From Marinobacter sp. SS21 (GTDB lineage: Bacteria > Pseudomonadota > Gammaproteobacteria > Pseudomonadales > Oleiphilaceae), in NCBI RefSeq assembly GCF_028369065.1, contig NZ_JAQNDA010000005.1, positions 62,001-126,000 of the forward strand: 64,000 nucleotides of DNA, written 5' to 3'. Below are positions 8,604 through 16,996 of the stretch, one piece after another. Position numbers and translations under genes: made by a program. Numbering within the stretch: the first letter of the stretch is position 1; the number at the start of each line of letters is the position of its first letter. The notes under the pieces are model-generated. The model did no database searches. It was not told where the DNA came from and saw nothing but the letters and a program-made list of their open reading frames with translations.

Positions 8604-9989
8604 TTAAAGGTTGGCTTCGGCGTATTCCGCCAAAATGGATCGCGGCACACCCTGCAGGTGGATATGGCCGCCATGACGAAAGCCCTTGAAGCGTTCGGTC
8701 ATGTAGGTAAGGCCGGAACTCAGCGAGCTGAGGTAGGGGGTGTCGATTTGTGCCAGATTGCCCAAACAAATGACCTTGGAGCCATTGCCGGCCCGGGTGA
8801 TGATGGTCTTGATCTGATGGGGGGTGAGATTTTGCGACTCATCGATGATGATCAGGCTGTGCTGGAAGCTGCGGCCCCGAATGTAGTTCATCGACTTGAA
8901 GTGCAGCGGCACCTTGCTGAGGATATAGTCGACGCTGGCGGTCATGTTCTCGTCGTCTTCGTGGAGAGCTTCCAGATTATCCACGATGGCTCCCAGCCAG
9001 GGCTCCATTTTTTCCGCCTCGGTGCCCGGCAGGAAGCCGATGTCTTCATCCAGACCCTGGGTGCTGCGGGTGGCGATGATGCGCTTGTACTGCTTGCTGG
9101 CCACGGTCATTTCGATGCACGCCGCCAGTGCCAGGATGGTCTTGCCGGAGCCGGCCGAACCGGTCAGGTTGACCATGTGGATGTCCGGGTCCAATAGCAG
9201 GTTCAATGCCATGGCCTGGTATATGTCCCGTGGCATCAGCCCCCAGACTTCCTCGTTCATCAGGTCATCCTGATGCAGGTCCTGCATGACGATTTTGTCG
9301 TCCTGAATATCCACTACCTTGCCGACAAAACCTTGCTCGTCGATCACGAACTCGTTGATATTGAGTCGGGCCAGCTCGCCTTCACGCTTGAGGATGTGCT
9401 CGGTGACACCTTCGCGCTGCAGGGTTTCCACCTTTTCGATGGTGTCCCAGAACGAATTGCTAAACTCGCGATAACCCTTGGGCAGGAGGTCAATGTCGTC
9501 CAGCAGCTGGTCATTGTGGTAATCCTGCGCCTCGACGCCAAATCCTCGCGCCTTGAGGCGCATGTTGATGTCTTTGCTGACCAGGATGATGTCGCGGGAC
9601 TTGTGGCGCTTCTGCAGTTCCGCCAGGGTGTTGATGATCTTGTTGTCGTTGAGGTTCTCCGGCAGCGAGTGTGAGCCGACATGCTCCATGTTCATGAGGA
9701 TGGAGAGGGTGCCCAGTGGCTCGGCTTTTTGTGCCCGTTTGATGGGCACGCCCCGTTCGATGTCCTTTGGTACCGCGTCCCCCAGCAGCTTGTCGATATT
9801 GCGGATCGCCTGCCGGCAATCGGCGGCGACGGCCTGTTTGCCGGACTTGAGGCTGTCCAGCTCTTCCAGCACCGTCATCGGGATGATGACGTCGTGCTCT
9901 TCGAAGTTGAGGAGGGCGTTGGGATCGTGGATCAGGACATTGGTGTCGAGGACATACATCTTTTTGCGAGCGTCATGGGCTCTGGGCAT
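8604..9989 (-). CDS. PhoH-family PIN-domain ATPase (YlaK-like)
   Basis: About 461 residues. The N-terminal part is a PIN nuclease domain (MYVLDTNVLIHDPNALLNF, with later acidic residues), and the C-terminal part is a PhoH-type ATPase with Walker A TGSAGSGKT and Walker B LIIIDESQN. PIN-PhoH proteins act on RNA as ATP-dependent helicase/ribonucleases. The start chosen is the ATG at 9989, which has AGAGAGG about 10 bases upstream. An ATG at 10055 is in frame but lacks a ribosome site and would overlap the CBS gene upstream. The CBS gene and phoH are on the same strand, 55 bases apart, and may be cotranscribed. Despite the name, no PHO box is seen in front of it. Confidence 0.93.
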   Translation of the reverse strand: MPRAHDARKKMYVLDTNVLIHDPNALLNFEEHDVIIPMTVLEELDSLKSGKQAVAADCRQAIRNIDKLLGDAVPKDIERGVPIKRAQKAEPLGTLSILMNMEHVGSHSLPENLNDNKIINTLAELQKRHKSRDIILVSKDINMRLKARGFGVEAQDYHNDQLLDDIDLLPKGYREFSNSFWDTIEKVETLQREGVTEHILKREGELARLNINEFVIDEQGFVGKVVDIQDDKIVMQDLHQDDLMNEEVWGLMPRDIYQAMALNLLLDPDIHMVNLTGSAGSGKTILALAACIEMTVASKQYKRIIATRSTQGLDEDIGFLPGTEAEKMEPWLGAIVDNLEALHEDDENMTASVDYILSKVPLHFKSMNYIRGRSFQHSLIIIDESQNLTPHQIKTIITRAGNGSKVICLGNLAQIDTPYLSSLSSGLTYMTERFKGFRHGGHIHLQGVPRSILAEYAEANL

Positions 9990-10044
9990 AGGCTCGATAC
10001 CTCTCTGGCAGGCGGCTGTGGGAGTCTGGCTTGTGGGGTCGGAG

Positions 10045-10536
10045 TCAAACGTCATCGGCGCAGCGCTTGGTCAAGTCCTTATCGGCAATCAGTTTCAGCA
10101 TGTCGTAGGTGGTGATGATGCCGGTGATCTTGTTGTCTTTGGTGACGAAAATCCGGTGCAGGTGTTCGTCCATCATGGTATGGGCGATCTCGCTGACCGG
10201 GGTTTGTTCATCCACCGACAGCACGATGGGAGTCATGATGTCCCGAACTTCCACCGGCACCTTGCCCATCTCCTCGAAGATGGCCATGCGCAGGCGGCGG
10301 GCTTCCTGTTCCTCTTCCGGCGTCAGCCGGCTGTCGAACTCGTTGCGGGTCGCATTCCAGCGGAACTCGGTGATGTCTTTGAGGGTGGCGATACCGACGA
10401 TTTCACCGTGGTCGTCGATGACCGGGCTGCCGGTGATTTCGTTGTCGGTGAGAAACCGGGCCAGCCGTTCCATGGTCCAGGATTGCGGCACCGCCTTGAT
10501 GCTGGGGGTCATGATCTCGAAAGCGAGAACGGTCAT
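10045..10536 (-). CDS. Protein with two CBS domains
   Basis: 163 residues made almost entirely of a CBS pair. The first domain has FEIMTPSIKAVPQS and VIDDHGEIVGIATLKDI, and the second has VRDIMTPIVLSVDEQTP and IFVTKDNKITGIITTYDML. Such stand-alone modules bind adenine nucleotides (AMP, ATP, SAM or c-di-AMP) and act as sensors. The insert between the domains (about 60-85) is charged and helical. The ribosome site AGGACC precedes the ATG. No membrane or catalytic domain is fused, so the partner is unknown; phoH just downstream is the closest candidate. Confidence 0.88.
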   Translation of the reverse strand: MTVLAFEIMTPSIKAVPQSWTMERLARFLTDNEITGSPVIDDHGEIVGIATLKDITEFRWNATRNEFDSRLTPEEEQEARRLRMAIFEEMGKVPVEVRDIMTPIVLSVDEQTPVSEIAHTMMDEHLHRIFVTKDNKITGIITTYDMLKLIADKDLTKRCADDV

Positions 10537-10594
10537 TGATGGGGTCCTGCTCGATTAAGTTCCTTTTACCGAGAGCTTAGCTGCAACTGGGCGC

Positions 10595-11317
10595 TTAGTC
10601 ATCCCCTGTTTTTCGGCCGCTGACCGCAATCAGTCGGCCACCGTCGTCGTACACCAGCTGATGGTCCAGGTACTGCGCCTGCTGGGCAACTTTTTCCAGG
10701 TTTTGCAGGGACTTGATCGGAATATCCACCAGCAGGGAATTGACCAGCCAGCCGGGCAGGGCACCGTTGGGATCGGTGTGCTGAATCCACACCATTCTGG
10801 TCTGGGCTCCAGCGGGAATGAAACGGTACAGGGTGTCGGAACGATCGACCCGGACATAGGACTCGAACGCCTCGCGAAGGTCCGGGACCGCGTTCAGGTT
10901 CATCTGCACCTCGCCGGTCGCCTCGGAGCCCTCGGTGACGATGTGCAGCACATAGTCCCGGTCGGTGACCGGCCAGGGCATGTCGTTGACCGAGTAGGCA
11001 TAGCGATCGTGAAAACTGCCCTCGCCAAAGCCATAGGATTCCGTGCAGCCATGGACCCAGGCCACACAAGAGGTGGGGTCAATCATCACCGCCATCAGGT
11101 TCTCGATGGGGACGTCCAGCAGGGCCACGGCCTTGAAGGCGCGGAAGTTGGAATCCGGCTGGGCGAGGGTATACACCCGAATGTCGTCCGTGTGTTTGCT
11201 GAGCGACCAGTCCGGCGAGGCCTCGTCCGGCAGGCTGGCCTGGGCAGACAGGCTTACGGAAAGCACCGTGGCCGCCAGGGCTTGGGTGGCGGTTTGCCAG
11301 ACGTTGTCTTTTGCCAT
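10595..11317 (-). CDS. START/SRPBCC-domain protein, probably periplasmic
   Basis: 240 residues. The N terminus after MAKDNVWQTA has a hydrophobic stretch ending in SLSAQA, a plausible signal peptide. The rest is a START-like lipid-binding fold: DIRVYTLAQPDSNFRAFKAV, the MIDPTSCVAWVHGC segment, YSVNDMPWPVTDRDYVLHI, and a C-terminal amphipathic helix with SLLVDIPIKSLQNLEK. Bacterial START proteins of this type are common in Pseudomonas and Marinobacter; their ligand is generally not known. The ATG at 11317 has an excellent AAGGAAG site 8 bases upstream, which decides against the longer open frame. It is divergent from the DUF2804 gene. Confidence 0.85.
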   Translation of the reverse strand: MAKDNVWQTATQALAATVLSVSLSAQASLPDEASPDWSLSKHTDDIRVYTLAQPDSNFRAFKAVALLDVPIENLMAVMIDPTSCVAWVHGCTESYGFGEGSFHDRYAYSVNDMPWPVTDRDYVLHIVTEGSEATGEVQMNLNAVPDLREAFESYVRVDRSDTLYRFIPAGAQTRMVWIQHTDPNGALPGWLVNSLLVDIPIKSLQNLEKVAQQAQYLDHQLVYDDGGRLIAVSGRKTGDD

Positions 11318-11513
11318 GGGGTATACTTCCTTGAATTTATTGAAGGCTTCTGAATAACTGAACAGACCGCAGCATGGCCTGCTGAAGCGGTTATTCCGAC
11401 GCTGCCCGAAGTGTACCGCGCTGCCACCCGTGAAACTGTGCCGTAGCCGACGGTTTGAGGACCGTGGCCCCGGTAATAATTGGTGGCTCGACTTGCATGA
11501 GACAGGAAGACGA

Positions 11514-12515
11514 ATGAACAAGCTGATCGACGAACAGGGAAAGCCGTTCCTGGGGGTGTTGCCGGAGCCAGTGGACGCCATCAATTATCTGGATTACGAC
11601 CTGCGTACGGTAATGGACCGGCCTCGCTCCGGCCTGGCCCGGCGCTGGCGCTTCAACCAGTTTCAGTTTGTCAGCGTCATGGGGCCCGACTGGTTGATGG
11701 GCGTGGCGATCGTCGATCTCAAGCTGGTCAGCAATGCATTTTTCTACCTGTTTGATTTCCGCTCGGGCGATCTCTACGAACGCAGCCTGCTCCAGCCCTT
11801 GGGCTGGAACACCCAGCTGGAACCGAAGCCGGAAGTCGGTACTGCCCGATTCGCCAAGGGCTCGGCAGAGATTGTGATAGAGCCCACCGCCAGTGGGCGA
11901 CGGGTGCGCATCCGGGACGGGGCCCGGATACGGGCCGATTTTGAGCTTCAGCAGGACAGTGATCCGCTGCGGATGGCGTCACAGGCCGGCTACAACGGTT
12001 GGGTGTTTACCCGTAAATCGGCCGGATTGCCGGTGACCGGTTCGGTCCACTGGGATGGGCGTGACTTTCACTGCGACCCCGGCTTTCGTGGCACCATTGA
12101 CTGGAGCTGTGGCTACATGCGGCGGGAGACCGCCTGGAATTGGGCGTGCCTGGCGGGGCAGTTGCCGGATGGCCGGTCGCTGGGGTTGAATCTCGCCGCC
12201 GGGGTCAATGAAACCGGAGTCACCGAGAACGCGCTGTGGCTCGACGGCCGCTGCCACAAGCTCGATATGGCCCGTTTTGAATTTGATCGCCAGGCGCCGG
12301 AATCCCCGTGGCGAGTCACGACCTCGGATGGTCGGGTAGACCTGCGCTTTACGCCTTCGGGGGTGCGCCAGGAGCGCATGGACGTGGTGGTGCTGGCGTC
12401 CAACTTCCGCCAGTATGCCGGTACTTTTGAGGGTGTGGTGCGGGATGAGGCTGGCGGAGAGGTGGTGGTCGACGGCCTGCGGGGGCTGATGGAAGACCAC
12501 TTTGCCCGCTGGTGA
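11514..12515 (+). CDS. DUF2804 family protein
   Basis: 333 residues matching DUF2804 in length and pattern. It begins LIDEQGKPFLGVLPEPVDAINYLDYDL, carries FVSVMGPDWLMGVAIVDLKLVSNAFFYLFD, and has a conserved tryptophan-rich DWSCGYMRRETAWNWACLA segment near the middle. It ends with GTFEGVVRD and LRGLMEDHFARW. The function is not established; the fold resembles lipocalin-like hydroxyneurosporene synthase/AttH-type proteins that act on lipids, which is only a suggestion. AGGAAG precedes the ATG at 11514. It is convergent with minE. Confidence 0.85.
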   Translation: MNKLIDEQGKPFLGVLPEPVDAINYLDYDLRTVMDRPRSGLARRWRFNQFQFVSVMGPDWLMGVAIVDLKLVSNAFFYLFDFRSGDLYERSLLQPLGWNTQLEPKPEVGTARFAKGSAEIVIEPTASGRRVRIRDGARIRADFELQQDSDPLRMASQAGYNGWVFTRKSAGLPVTGSVHWDGRDFHCDPGFRGTIDWSCGYMRRETAWNWACLAGQLPDGRSLGLNLAAGVNETGVTENALWLDGRCHKLDMARFEFDRQAPESPWRVTTSDGRVDLRFTPSGVRQERMDVVVLASNFRQYAGTFEGVVRDEAGGEVVVDGLRGLMEDHFARW

Positions 12516-12562
12516 GGTCGACGGCGGCTGGCGGCCCGCAGGGCCGCCAGCGCCAGCCGGTG

Positions 12563-12814
12563 TTATTGCTCGGGAAGGGTGACGTTCAGTTCCAGTACCG
12601 AACAGCTATCGTTGCGGTCCACTTCCACCTGCACCATGTCGTCGTCGATCTGGACGTACTTGCGAATCACCTGCAGCAGCTCCTGCTGGAGCTGGGGCAG
12701 GTAATCCGGCTGATCGCGATGCCCCCGTTCATGGGCAACAATGATCTGCAGCCGCTCCTTGGCCACGCTGGCGCTGTTTGTTTTCTTGCTTCTGAAGTAA
12801 TCCAGGAAACTCAT
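12563..12814 (-). CDS. minE: MinE, topological specificity factor for septum placement
   Basis: 83 residues, full length. [11 protein letters not shown] is the membrane-targeting and MinD-binding N terminus; [14 protein letters not shown] is the anti-MinCD helix, and the C-terminal part is the dimerisation domain. MinE stimulates the ATPase of MinD and drives pole-to-pole oscillation so that the division inhibitor is lowest at midcell. It is the last gene of the leftward DUF1244-hopJ-minC-minD-minE cluster, 6 bases after minD. Confidence 0.97.
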   Translation of the reverse strand: MSFLDYFRSKKTNSASVAKERLQIIVAHERGHRDQPDYLPQLQQELLQVIRKYVQIDDDMVQVEVDRNDSCSVLELNVTLPEQ

Positions 12815-12820
12815 CCGCTA

Positions 12821-13630
12821 TCACCCCTTGAACATCCGTGAAAAGAATCCTTTCTTCTGCGAGGTCATAAAGCGATGCTCCCGTTCTTCGCCTAGCAAAC
12901 GGGCGACGGCGTCTTCGTACGCCTGGCCCGCATCGCTGTCTTCTTCCAGGATCACCGGGGTGCCCTGGTTGGAGGCGTTGAGTACCACCTGAGACTCCGG
13001 AATCACGCCCAGCAGCGGAATGGCCAAGATTTCTTCCACGTCGCCGACCGACAGCATTTCGCCCTTTTCAACCCGCTCCGGATTGTAGCGGGTGAGCAGC
13101 AGGTGCTCCTTGACGGGGTCTTGGCTCATTTCGGCGCGGCGGGACTTGCTCTGCAGGATGCCCAGAATTCGATCGGAATCGCGTACTGAGGAGACTTCGG
13201 GGTTGGTCACAACGATGGCCTCGTCGGCGTAGTACAGCGCCATCTGGGCGCCGTGTTCGATGCCGGCCGGGGAGTCGCAGACAATGTAGTCGAAAGTTTG
13301 CGACAGCTCATTGATGACCGCTTCCACGCCCTCTTTGGTCAGGGCTTCCTTCTCCCTGGTTTGGGATGCGGGCAGGATATACAGGGAGTCAACCCGCTTG
13401 TCGCGGATCAGGGCCTGATTCAGAGAGGCTTCGCCCTGGATGACGTTGACGAAGTCGTACACCACACGACGTTCGCAGTTCATGATGAGGTCCAGGTTGC
13501 GCAGGCCAACGTCAAAATCAATAACTACGGTCTTGTGGCCACGACGGGCCAGTCCGGTGCTGATTGAAGCGCTGGTTGTGGTTTTACCTACGCCGCCTTT
13601 GCCTGAGGTAACGACGATGATTCTAGCCAA
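12821..13630 (-). CDS. minD: MinD, septum-site-determining ATPase
   Basis: 269 residues. The deviant Walker A motif GKGGVGKTT is at residues 10-18, with signature Lys11 and Lys16; the switch region includes DFDVGLRNLD and CDSPAGIEHGA. The C-terminal amphipathic helix KKGFFSRMFKG is the membrane anchor. ATP-bound MinD dimerises on the membrane and recruits MinC. It lies about 50 bases downstream of minC and just upstream of minE. Confidence 0.98.
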   Translation of the reverse strand: MARIIVVTSGKGGVGKTTTSASISTGLARRGHKTVVIDFDVGLRNLDLIMNCERRVVYDFVNVIQGEASLNQALIRDKRVDSLYILPASQTREKEALTKEGVEAVINELSQTFDYIVCDSPAGIEHGAQMALYYADEAIVVTNPEVSSVRDSDRILGILQSKSRRAEMSQDPVKEHLLLTRYNPERVEKGEMLSVGDVEEILAIPLLGVIPESQVVLNASNQGTPVILEEDSDAGQAYEDAVARLLGEEREHRFMTSQKKGFFSRMFKG

Positions 13631-13681
13631 GGTTGCAATCCCTTTTGCGTGAGTGTGACGAACTGGGTTTCATTGCGCTGC

Positions 13682-14440
13682 TCATCCGGCGGCCAGTGGT
13701 GAGGCCACCAGTACGTCATTGTTGAGCTGGATTTGTACGGCGGTTTTCCAACCGCTCTCTTGTAAGTCTTCCGAGATCTTGTATTGGCCGGCGATGGAAA
13801 CCAGTTCGGCTTCCAGCGATTGACAGAAAATCCGTGCGCCGGGGGCGCCATGGATGCCGGCCAGGGCACGTCCGCGCAGCGGACCATAAACGTGGATGTT
13901 ACCCGCAGCCAATACTTCCGCGCCAGCCTGAACCGGGGCCAAAATGACCAGATCGCCGTCCGGGGCGTAGATCTGCTGACCTGACCGGACGGTCTGACTG
14001 ACAATTTTGGTTGGCCGCGTCTCCGTCGTCGCCGATTCAGCGGCCTGGGGCGCGGGTGCGGGCTCGTGGCTGGCGGCCGCCGCCTCAGGCGGCGCGCTGT
14101 CGCGCTGGCTGACTGCCGGCAGCAGGGCCAGAGCTGCATTGCGGGCCAGGCGGCGCAGGTCTTCGTTGCCGCCCCGAACGCCGATCACATGGATGTTGTG
14201 GCGACGGCAGCTGCCGATCAGCTTGAAGAAGTCGAGCTCGCTGGTGGCTCCTTCGTATTTTTCCAGGCTGACAATCAGCGGGATGTCCCTGAAAAACCCG
14301 GGGGCCTGACTGATCTTGTCCCGCAGCGTTGCCTCGAAGCTGTCACTGTCAAAAAAGTGAAGTTCCAGCGCGGTCAGAGAGACGTTGGCGCTCTTGAGCT
14401 GGAAGCAGTGCGTGACATCCGCAGAGGTGGCATTGGTCAT
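13682..14440 (-). CDS. minC: MinC, FtsZ assembly inhibitor
   Basis: 252 residues. The N-terminal FtsZ-inhibiting domain (about 1-105) is followed by an Ala/Pro/Glu-rich linker (about 105-150) and the C-terminal beta-helix that binds MinD and the septum: VRSGQQIYAPDGDLVILAP, then GNIHVYGPLRGRALAGIHG with ARIFCQSLEAELVSIAG. The start is the ATG at 14440, which overlaps the stop of the hopJ gene by four bases (ATGA). No Shine-Dalgarno sequence precedes it, so its translation probably depends on coupling to hopJ. Confidence 0.96.
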   Translation of the reverse strand: MTNATSADVTHCFQLKSANVSLTALELHFFDSDSFEATLRDKISQAPGFFRDIPLIVSLEKYEGATSELDFFKLIGSCRRHNIHVIGVRGGNEDLRRLARNAALALLPAVSQRDSAPPEAAAASHEPAPAPQAAESATTETRPTKIVSQTVRSGQQIYAPDGDLVILAPVQAGAEVLAAGNIHVYGPLRGRALAGIHGAPGARIFCQSLEAELVSIAGQYKISEDLQESGWKTAVQIQLNNDVLVASPLAAG

Positions 14441-14826
14441 GATGGATTCGATTCCCGGGCGGCTTCTTGTGAGGGTGTGGTTTTCAGGCGCAGTGGCGGC
14501 TGCTCGAAGCGAATGCCTGACCAACCGGTGCCGATGAACTGGCGGATATTGCCGTGACTGTTCCCGGTAGGCTCGTCCAGGACCTGTTGATAGTGTCGAC
14601 CGAAGCAGCGCAATGTCTCCGACTCGTTCAGGTTGCAGAACTGGCCGAGGGCAAACAGCTTGCAGGACCCTTCGTTCTCGCCGGGGCCGTTGAACAGCGG
14701 GCCGTTGTGAAAGCCGGCCGGGGTATAATCGAAATAGCGCTCGATCAGCGCGAGGGTGTCCTCAAAATCACTGCGCCGGGCGTCCAGTGACGCCAGATGG
14801 ATTGTTACGGCTTCCGTGATGGTCAT
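14437..14826 (-). CDS. HopJ-family protein
   Basis: 129 residues with the HopJ-family core: [32 protein letters not shown], then [21 protein letters not shown] and [18 protein letters not shown]. The family is named after a Pseudomonas syringae type III effector candidate but is widespread in free-living Gammaproteobacteria that lack type III secretion, so a housekeeping role is more likely. Here it is joined by four-base ATGA overlaps to the DUF1244 gene upstream and to minC downstream. That makes it part of the division-site operon, but its role there is unknown. Confidence 0.88.
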   Translation of the reverse strand: MTITEAVTIHLASLDARRSDFEDTLALIERYFDYTPAGFHNGPLFNGPGENEGSCKLFALGQFCNLNESETLRCFGRHYQQVLDEPTGNSHGNIRQFIGTGWSGIRFEQPPLRLKTTPSQEAARESNPS

Positions 14827-15119
14827 GGTTGCTGCCCGTCCTGCTTGGGGCCTTGCTGATGGCGAGCCTTCCAGTCTTCGTAGGGCATGCCGTAAATGCG
14901 CTCGCGGGCATCCGGATCGGACAGCGCCACGCCACGTTCACTGGCTTCCGCCCGGTACCATTTGGACAGGCAGTTGCGGCAAAATCCGGCCAGATTCATC
15001 AGATCGATGTTCTGAACCTCGGGGTGATCCTGCAGGTGCGCCACGAGACGACGGAAAGCGGCGGCTTCAATTTCGGTTTCGATTTGCTTCGATACAGGGG
15101 CTGTCATAGTGTGCGACAT
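14823..15119 (-). CDS. DUF1244 family small protein
   Basis: 98 residues. The conserved DUF1244 pattern is present: [36 protein letters not shown] with two cysteines (FCRNC), then [14 protein letters not shown] near the end. The family is small, alpha-helical and of unknown function. The gene is the first of the leftward cluster, ending in an ATGA overlap with hopJ. The CxxC-like pair could bind metal, but this is not shown. Confidence 0.88.
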   Translation of the reverse strand: MSHTMTAPVSKQIETEIEAAAFRRLVAHLQDHPEVQNIDLMNLAGFCRNCLSKWYRAEASERGVALSDPDARERIYGMPYEDWKARHQQGPKQDGQQP

Positions 15120-15338
15120 CCTTTATGGGCGGTAAGGGACCAATGCCCGTGCGCGCCCGGGCGAGCGGGGCTGGCATGGTCGGATCAACCGGTTTGGGGC
15201 ATGGTACCGCAAGTTGCGGAAGGGAAAAATGCCGTGTTTCCGGACTTTTTGCGGTACCTTGCGACAAGGTGTTGTCTTGGTGATGGTTTTGCGGTGGCAA
15301 ACGTCAACAGAAATCCACTTGAACAGGCAGTGGCGGCC

Positions 15339-16403
15339 ATGGGCCAGCGAAAGATCATCCATATCGATTGTGACTGTTTTTATGCTGCCGTCGAGATGCT
15401 GGATGACCCGTCCCTGCGCCAAGTACCGTTGGCCGTTGGCGGCGAGGGCGGCCGGGGCGTGGTGACCACGTGCAACTACCGGGCGCGGGCGTTCGGCGTG
15501 CGTTCGGCCATGCCTGGCGGCGAAGCCCGCCGGCTGTGCCCGGAGTTGGTGACGGTGCCGCCTAATATGGCCCGGTATCGGGAAGTGTCCCGTCAGGTCA
15601 TGACCATCTTCCGGGAACTCACGGAATGGGTGGAGCCGCTGTCGCTGGATGAGGCGTTTCTCGACGTGACCGACATCGAATCCCATCGCGGCAGTGCCAC
15701 GCTGATGGCCCGCTACTTGCGCGAGCGGGTCCGTCAGGACGTGGGCATCACGGTATCGGCCGGGGTCGCACCCAACAAGTTCCTGGCCAAGATTGCCAGC
15801 GACTGGGAAAAACCGGACGGCCTCTTCGTGATTCGTCCGGAGGACGTCGACGGTTTTGTTCGTGCCCTGCCGGTGGAGAAATTGTTCGGCGTGGGCAAGG
15901 TGACTGCCCGCAAGCTCCACGAATTGGGCATTGCGACTTGCGCCGATTTGCAAGCGCTACGCCCGGAGCAGCTCACCGAGCAGTTTGGTCGCCAGGGCTA
16001 TCGCCTCTATGAGATGGCCCACGGTCGTGACGAGCGGCCGGTGGTGGTGAGTCGCAACGCTAAGTCGGTGAGTGTGGAGCGTACCTTTGCCAAGGATCTG
16101 CCGGGGCGCGCCGCCTGTGAAGCCGTGGTGGAAGAGTTGGTGGTGGAGCTGGTCCGGCGGCTGTCCCGCAAGGCCGGTGACAAGCCCATCCATAAGCTGT
16201 TTGTGAAGATCCGCTACAGCGATTTTTCAACCCATACCCTGGAGCGGGTGCGCGAATCGGTGCAACAGCCCCAATCTCAGGACTACCTGCCCCTGCTGCG
16301 GGAATTGGTGACCGACGCTGAGCGCCCGGTGCGTCTGCTGGGGTTGGGAGTGCGATTCCGCAGCGAACAGTCGCCCACTCAACAGTTGCGGTTGTTCGAC
16401 TAG
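15339..16403 (+). CDS. dinB: DNA polymerase IV (Y family)
   Basis: 354 residues, the usual length. The catalytic core shows [17 protein letters not shown] (metal-binding Asp10, steric-gate Tyr15) and [10 protein letters not shown] (Asp104-Glu105), with the thumb and little-finger domains behind ([18 protein letters not shown] helix-hairpin-helix). It makes short error-prone patches past damage, and dinB is LexA-controlled in many relatives, but I found no convincing LexA box in the 219 bases upstream. The motif HIDCDCF has Cys where many relatives have Met. The ATG at 15339 is chosen by alignment with the family; a GTG at 15294 is a possible longer start. It ends in QQLRLFD, a beta-clamp-binding-like tail. 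Confidence 0.95.
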   Translation: MGQRKIIHIDCDCFYAAVEMLDDPSLRQVPLAVGGEGGRGVVTTCNYRARAFGVRSAMPGGEARRLCPELVTVPPNMARYREVSRQVMTIFRELTEWVEPLSLDEAFLDVTDIESHRGSATLMARYLRERVRQDVGITVSAGVAPNKFLAKIASDWEKPDGLFVIRPEDVDGFVRALPVEKLFGVGKVTARKLHELGIATCADLQALRPEQLTEQFGRQGYRLYEMAHGRDERPVVVSRNAKSVSVERTFAKDLPGRAACEAVVEELVVELVRRLSRKAGDKPIHKLFVKIRYSDFSTHTLERVRESVQQPQSQDYLPLLRELVTDAERPVRLLGLGVRFRSEQSPTQQLRLFD

Positions 16404-16429
16404 ACTGCGCCCAAGCCTCGTGGCACCCT

Positions 16430-16996
16430 TCAGCCAAACATGGCGACAAACCAGTCGCTAAATCCGTACACCGCCGTTAACCCCAGGCTGGCGCCGATGA
16501 CCGCGCCGGCGGCCACATCGCTGGGGTAATGCAGTCCCAGTACCACCCGCGAGGCGGCCACGCTGAAGGTGAAGGGCAGAATCAGCCAGGCCAGGCCCGG
16601 CATCATCACGGCCAGCATGGTGTTGAAGCAGACCGCATGCAGGGTATGCCCGGAGGGGAAGCTGTAGCGATCCAGGGGCGGAGTACCGCAACTGATGGAG
16701 GGGAATGAGATGAACGGGCGTTCCCGGATCAGCCAGCGCTTCAGCAGCTTGTAGCTCATGGTGCAGGTCAGGCCGGTGGCGACCATCAACAGCGCGATGG
16801 CCAGACCGTCCTGGGGGCGCAGCAGGGGCAGGGCGAGGATCAGGGCGTACCAGAACCAGCCGTCTCCCAGTTTGCTGGTGAGCTGAAAGTAACCATGCAC
16901 CGGCCGGAACCGCAGTGACCGGTTGATGGTCTGGCAGAGGGCGAACTCCCGTTGGTCGACCGCCTCAAAGAAGCGGGATGCTTTGCTTGATGGCAT
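16430..16996 (-). CDS. PAP2-family membrane phosphatase
   Basis: 188 residues, with four or more hydrophobic segments and the three PAP2 motifs: KRWLIRERP, YSFPSGHTLHA (catalytic His), and SRVVLGLHYPSDV. Members dephosphorylate phosphatidic acid, phosphatidylglycerophosphate or undecaprenyl pyrophosphate. The gene start lies inside the 3' end of the glycosyltransferase gene (32-base overlap), so the two are surely cotranscribed and probably coupled. With a glycosyltransferase partner and PHO-box-like sites ahead of the pair, making diacylglycerol for glycolipid synthesis is an attractive role, but this is inferred. Confidence 0.92.
   Translation of the reverse strand: MPSSKASRFFEAVDQREFALCQTINRSLRFRPVHGYFQLTSKLGDGWFWYALILALPLLRPQDGLAIALLMVATGLTCTMSYKLLKRWLIRERPFISFPSISCGTPPLDRYSFPSGHTLHAVCFNTMLAVMMPGLAWLILPFTFSVAASRVVLGLHYPSDVAAGAVIGASLGLTAVYGFSDWFVAMFG

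Noticed and set aside
10045..10055. phoH start at 10055 overlapping the CBS gene
   Set aside because: No ribosome site and no family support for the extra 22 residues. The ATG at 9989 has AGAGAGG upstream.
14437..14826. HopJ as a true type III secretion effector
   Set aside because: It is embedded in the min operon with no type III genes nearby, and the family is common in non-pathogens.
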